NCBI GenBank assembly: GCA_036568605.1 | Contig: DATCSE010000467.1 | Coordinates: 1-6,384, forward strand | DNA from: DATCSE01 sp036568605 | GTDB lineage: Bacteria > Pseudomonadota > Gammaproteobacteria > Burkholderiales > Burkholderiaceae_C | Direction of reading: 5' to 3' | DNA length: 6,384 bases | Shown: one piece after another, positions 4,533 through 6,384 of the stretch | Layout of the letters: each line of letters opens with the position of its first letter | How positions within the stretch are numbered: the first letter of the stretch is position 1 | Program-made: the position numbers and the translations under genes | The notes under the pieces: model-generated | Told to the model about the DNA's origin: nothing | What the model saw: only the letters and a program-made list of their open reading frames with translations | Database searches by the model: none

Positions 4533-6384
4533 ATGACGACAACGCCGTTCAATTCGGTGCTGATCGCGAATCGGGGAGAGATCGTGGTGCGCGTCGCGCG
4601 CAGCGCACGCGCGCTTGGATTGCGCACGATCACGATCGCGTCCGATGCCGATCGCGACGCGCCGTACACGCGAGCTTGCGACAGCGTCGTCGCGATCGGC
4701 GGCGAGCGTGCGGCCGATTCGTACCTGCGCATCGAGGCGGTCCTCGGCGCGGCGCACGCGAGCGGCGCGCAGGCGGTGCACCCGGGCTATGGCTTCCTGT
4801 CCGAGAACCCGGCGTTCGCACAGGCCGTGCTCGATGCCGGGCTGGCCTGGATAGGCCCGCCGCCGGCGGCGATGCACGCGATGGCCGACAAGTCGCGCGC
4901 GCGCCGGCGCCTGGCCGCGATCGGCGTGCCGGTGCTGCCCGGCTACGACGGCGATGCGCAATCGCCGGCGACGCTGCGGCGCGAGGCCCTGCGCATCGGC
5001 TTGCCGGTGATGGTCAAGGCCGCGGCCGGCGGCGGCGGGCGCGGCATGCGGCTGGTGCGCGACGAGTCGTCGCTGGACGACGCGCTCGCGAGCGCCGCGG
5101 CCGAAGCCCACGCGGCGTTCGGCGATGCGCGGCTGTTGATCGAGCGCGCGTTGCTGGCGCCCCGTCACGTCGAGATCCAGGTGTTCGCCGATGCGCAGGG
5201 CCACGTCGTGCATCTCGGGGAGCGCGACTGCTCGATCCAGCGGCGCCACCAGAAGATCCTCGAGGAAGCGCCCTCGCCCGCCGTGTCGCCGGCGCTGCGG
5301 CGGCGCATGGGCGATGTCGCGGTCGCGATCGCGCGCGAGGTCGGGTACGTGGGCGCCGGCACGGTCGAGTTCCTGCTCGAGGCCGACAGCAGCGGCGGCG
5401 AAGCTTCGTTCTGGTTCATGGAGATGAACACGCGGCTGCAGGTGGAGCATCCGGTGACCGAGGCGCTGACCGGTGTCGACCTGGTCGAGTGGCAGTTGCG
5501 CGTCGCCGCCGGCGAACCGCTGCCGCTCGGCGAGCAGGACGAGCTGCTGCGTCGCTTCGAGAGCGGCGGGCACGCGATCGAAGCCCGGCTGTGCGCCGAG
5601 GACCCGGGCGACGATTACCTGCCGCAGTCCGGCACGATCGCGCACTGGCATCCGCCGCCGGGCGTGCGGGTCGAGCATGCGCTCGCCAGCGGCTGCGCGA
5701 TCAGCCCGCACTACGACTCGATGATCGCGAAACTGATCGCGCACGGACCGCACCGCGATGCGGCACTTCGCACGCTGGCCGCGGCGCTGGATCGCACGCT
5801 GTGCCTGGGCCTCGCGACGAACCGCGCCTTTCTCGCCCGGGTGCTGCGGCATCCGGCGTTCGTCGAGGGCCGGGCGGTGACGACCGCGTTCCTGGCGCAG
5901 CACTACGCCGACAACGCCGCCCGAACCGACCTCGCGCCCTCGTGGCTGCGCGCGCTGGCGGCCGCGAGCCATGCGCTGCTGACCGATGCGCCGCTGCCGC
6001 CGCTGTGGGCGGCCTGGACGTCGTCGAACCATGTGGCGACGCAGGTGCCCATCGGATACGCCGACCGCGAGGAGCGCTGGCAGCTCGCCGGCACGCCCGC
6101 CGAACTGGCCGCGACGAACGGCGATGCGACACACCGCATCGCGGCACTGCAGCGCAGCAGCCGCTCGAGCGTCGCCGCCCTGGTCGACGGACGTCCGGTC
6201 GAGGCGCGCTGCGCCGCCGGCTGGTGGCTGGCCGACGGGCACGAAGCCTGGGTGCAGGACCTGCGCCTGGCTTCGAAGCAAGCGCGCAGCAGCGACGACA
6301 CGGGTGCGTTGCAGGCACCGATGCACGGCCGCGTCACGCAGGTGCTGGACGCGGTCGGCCAGCCGGTCGAAGCCGGTGCCTTGC
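4533..6384 (+). CDS. atuF: Acyl-CoA carboxylase biotin carboxylase (alpha) subunit, C-terminus cut
   Basis: The first 617 residues are in the window. The biotin carboxylase domain spans about 4-450: LIANRGEI (10-17), HPGYGFLSENPAF (83-95), ADK with Lys120, VKAAAGGGGRGM (161-172, Lys162), PRHVEIQVFAD (210-220, His212), RRHQK (237-241, Lys241), TVEF (277-280, Glu279) and FMEMNTRLQVEHPVTE (295-310, with Glu297, Asn299, Arg301). Arg352 in EARLCAEDP matches E. coli AccC Arg338, so the ATP/bicarbonate site looks intact. A linker/BT-like region (about 460-590) follows. The biotin carrier domain starts at APMHGRV (595-601) and is cut before the biotinyl lysine. Methylcrotonyl-/geranyl-type alpha subunits are about 660 residues, so roughly 45 are missing. 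It uses ATP and bicarbonate to carboxylate biotin for the subunit at 1737. The start lies 4 bp after the dehydrogenase stop with little room for its own Shine-Dalgarno, suggesting translational coupling. The alpha subunit alone does not distinguish geranyl- from methylcrotonyl-CoA; the symbol rests on context. Confidence 0.92.
   Translation, partial: MTTTPFNSVLIANRGEIVVRVARSARALGLRTITIASDADRDAPYTRACDSVVAIGGERAADSYLRIEAVLGAAHASGAQAVHPGYGFLSENPAFAQAVLDAGLAWIGPPPAAMHAMADKSRARRRLAAIGVPVLPGYDGDAQSPATLRREALRIGLPVMVKAAAGGGGRGMRLVRDESSLDDALASAAAEAHAAFGDARLLIERALLAPRHVEIQVFADAQGHVVHLGERDCSIQRRHQKILEEAPSPAVSPALRRRMGDVAVAIAREVGYVGAGTVEFLLEADSSGGEASFWFMEMNTRLQVEHPVTEALTGVDLVEWQLRVAAGEPLPLGEQDELLRRFESGGHAIEARLCAEDPGDDYLPQSGTIAHWHPPPGVRVEHALASGCAISPHYDSMIAKLIAHGPHRDAALRTLAAALDRTLCLGLATNRAFLARVLRHPAFVEGRAVTTAFLAQHYADNAARTDLAPSWLRALAAASHALLTDAPLPPLWAAWTSSNHVATQVPIGYADREERWQLAGTPAELAATNGDATHRIAALQRSSRSSVAALVDGRPVEARCAAGWWLADGHEAWVQDLRLASKQARSSDDTGALQAPMHGRVTQVLDAVGQPVEAGAL

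Noticed and set aside
4491..4560. Separate promoter for the biotin carboxylase gene
   Set aside because: The start is only 4 bp after the previous stop and no convincing -35/-10 pair is visible in the coding sequence upstream.
1737..6384. Calling the locus methylcrotonyl-CoA carboxylase / leucine (liu) operon
   Set aside because: Gly164 instead of Phe, the gene order and the divergent thiolase argue against it. It remains the main alternative.

Overview
The window is GC-rich, strongly GC-biased at third codon positions and almost fully coding. It carries a palindromic repeat of the CTGAGCTTGTCGAAG / CTTCGACAAGCTCAG type that I know as a scattered intergenic repeat in high-GC Proteobacteria. 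Together these suggest a proteobacterium, most likely Betaproteobacteria (Burkholderiales-like), though a high-GC gammaproteobacterium is possible. No RNA gene, CRISPR array, integrase or insertion sequence is visible.

Layout: on the minus strand at the left edge (1-605) is the N-terminal half of a thiolase. A 139-bp divergent intergenic region (606-744) holds its Shine-Dalgarno, candidate promoter elements and a perfect 8-2-8 palindrome that looks like a TetR-type operator. Rightward from 745 runs a four-gene set: an SDR-fold oxidoreductase (745-1620), a biotin-dependent carboxyltransferase beta subunit (1737-3350), an acyl-CoA dehydrogenase (3374-4528) and a biotin carboxylase alpha subunit (4533 to beyond the right edge, cut just before the biotin lysine). 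The last three are tightly spaced (23 and 4 bp gaps). The 116-bp gap between the SDR gene and the carboxyltransferase gene is largely filled by a REP-like hairpin.

Working together: the genes form an acyl-CoA degradation locus in which a branched enoyl-CoA is made by the dehydrogenase, carboxylated by the two-subunit biotin carboxylase, and finally cleaved by a thiolase. At first sight it looks like leucine catabolism (methylcrotonyl-CoA carboxylase with isovaleryl-CoA dehydrogenase). Two details point instead to the acyclic-terpene (Atu, citronellol/geraniol) type. The gene order is SDR - beta - acyl-CoA dehydrogenase - alpha, as in atuB-C-D-(E)-F, and the carboxyltransferase has Gly164 where methylcrotonyl-CoA carboxylase has a pocket-closing Phe. 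A bulkier substrate such as geranyl-CoA is therefore the best hypothesis. The atuE-type hydratase, atuA, atuH and a regulator gene are not in the window, so the pathway assignment remains an inference. The SDR is of the PECR-like HSGAARAG class, lacks the classical Ser-Tyr-Lys catalytic set and has no assigned reaction.
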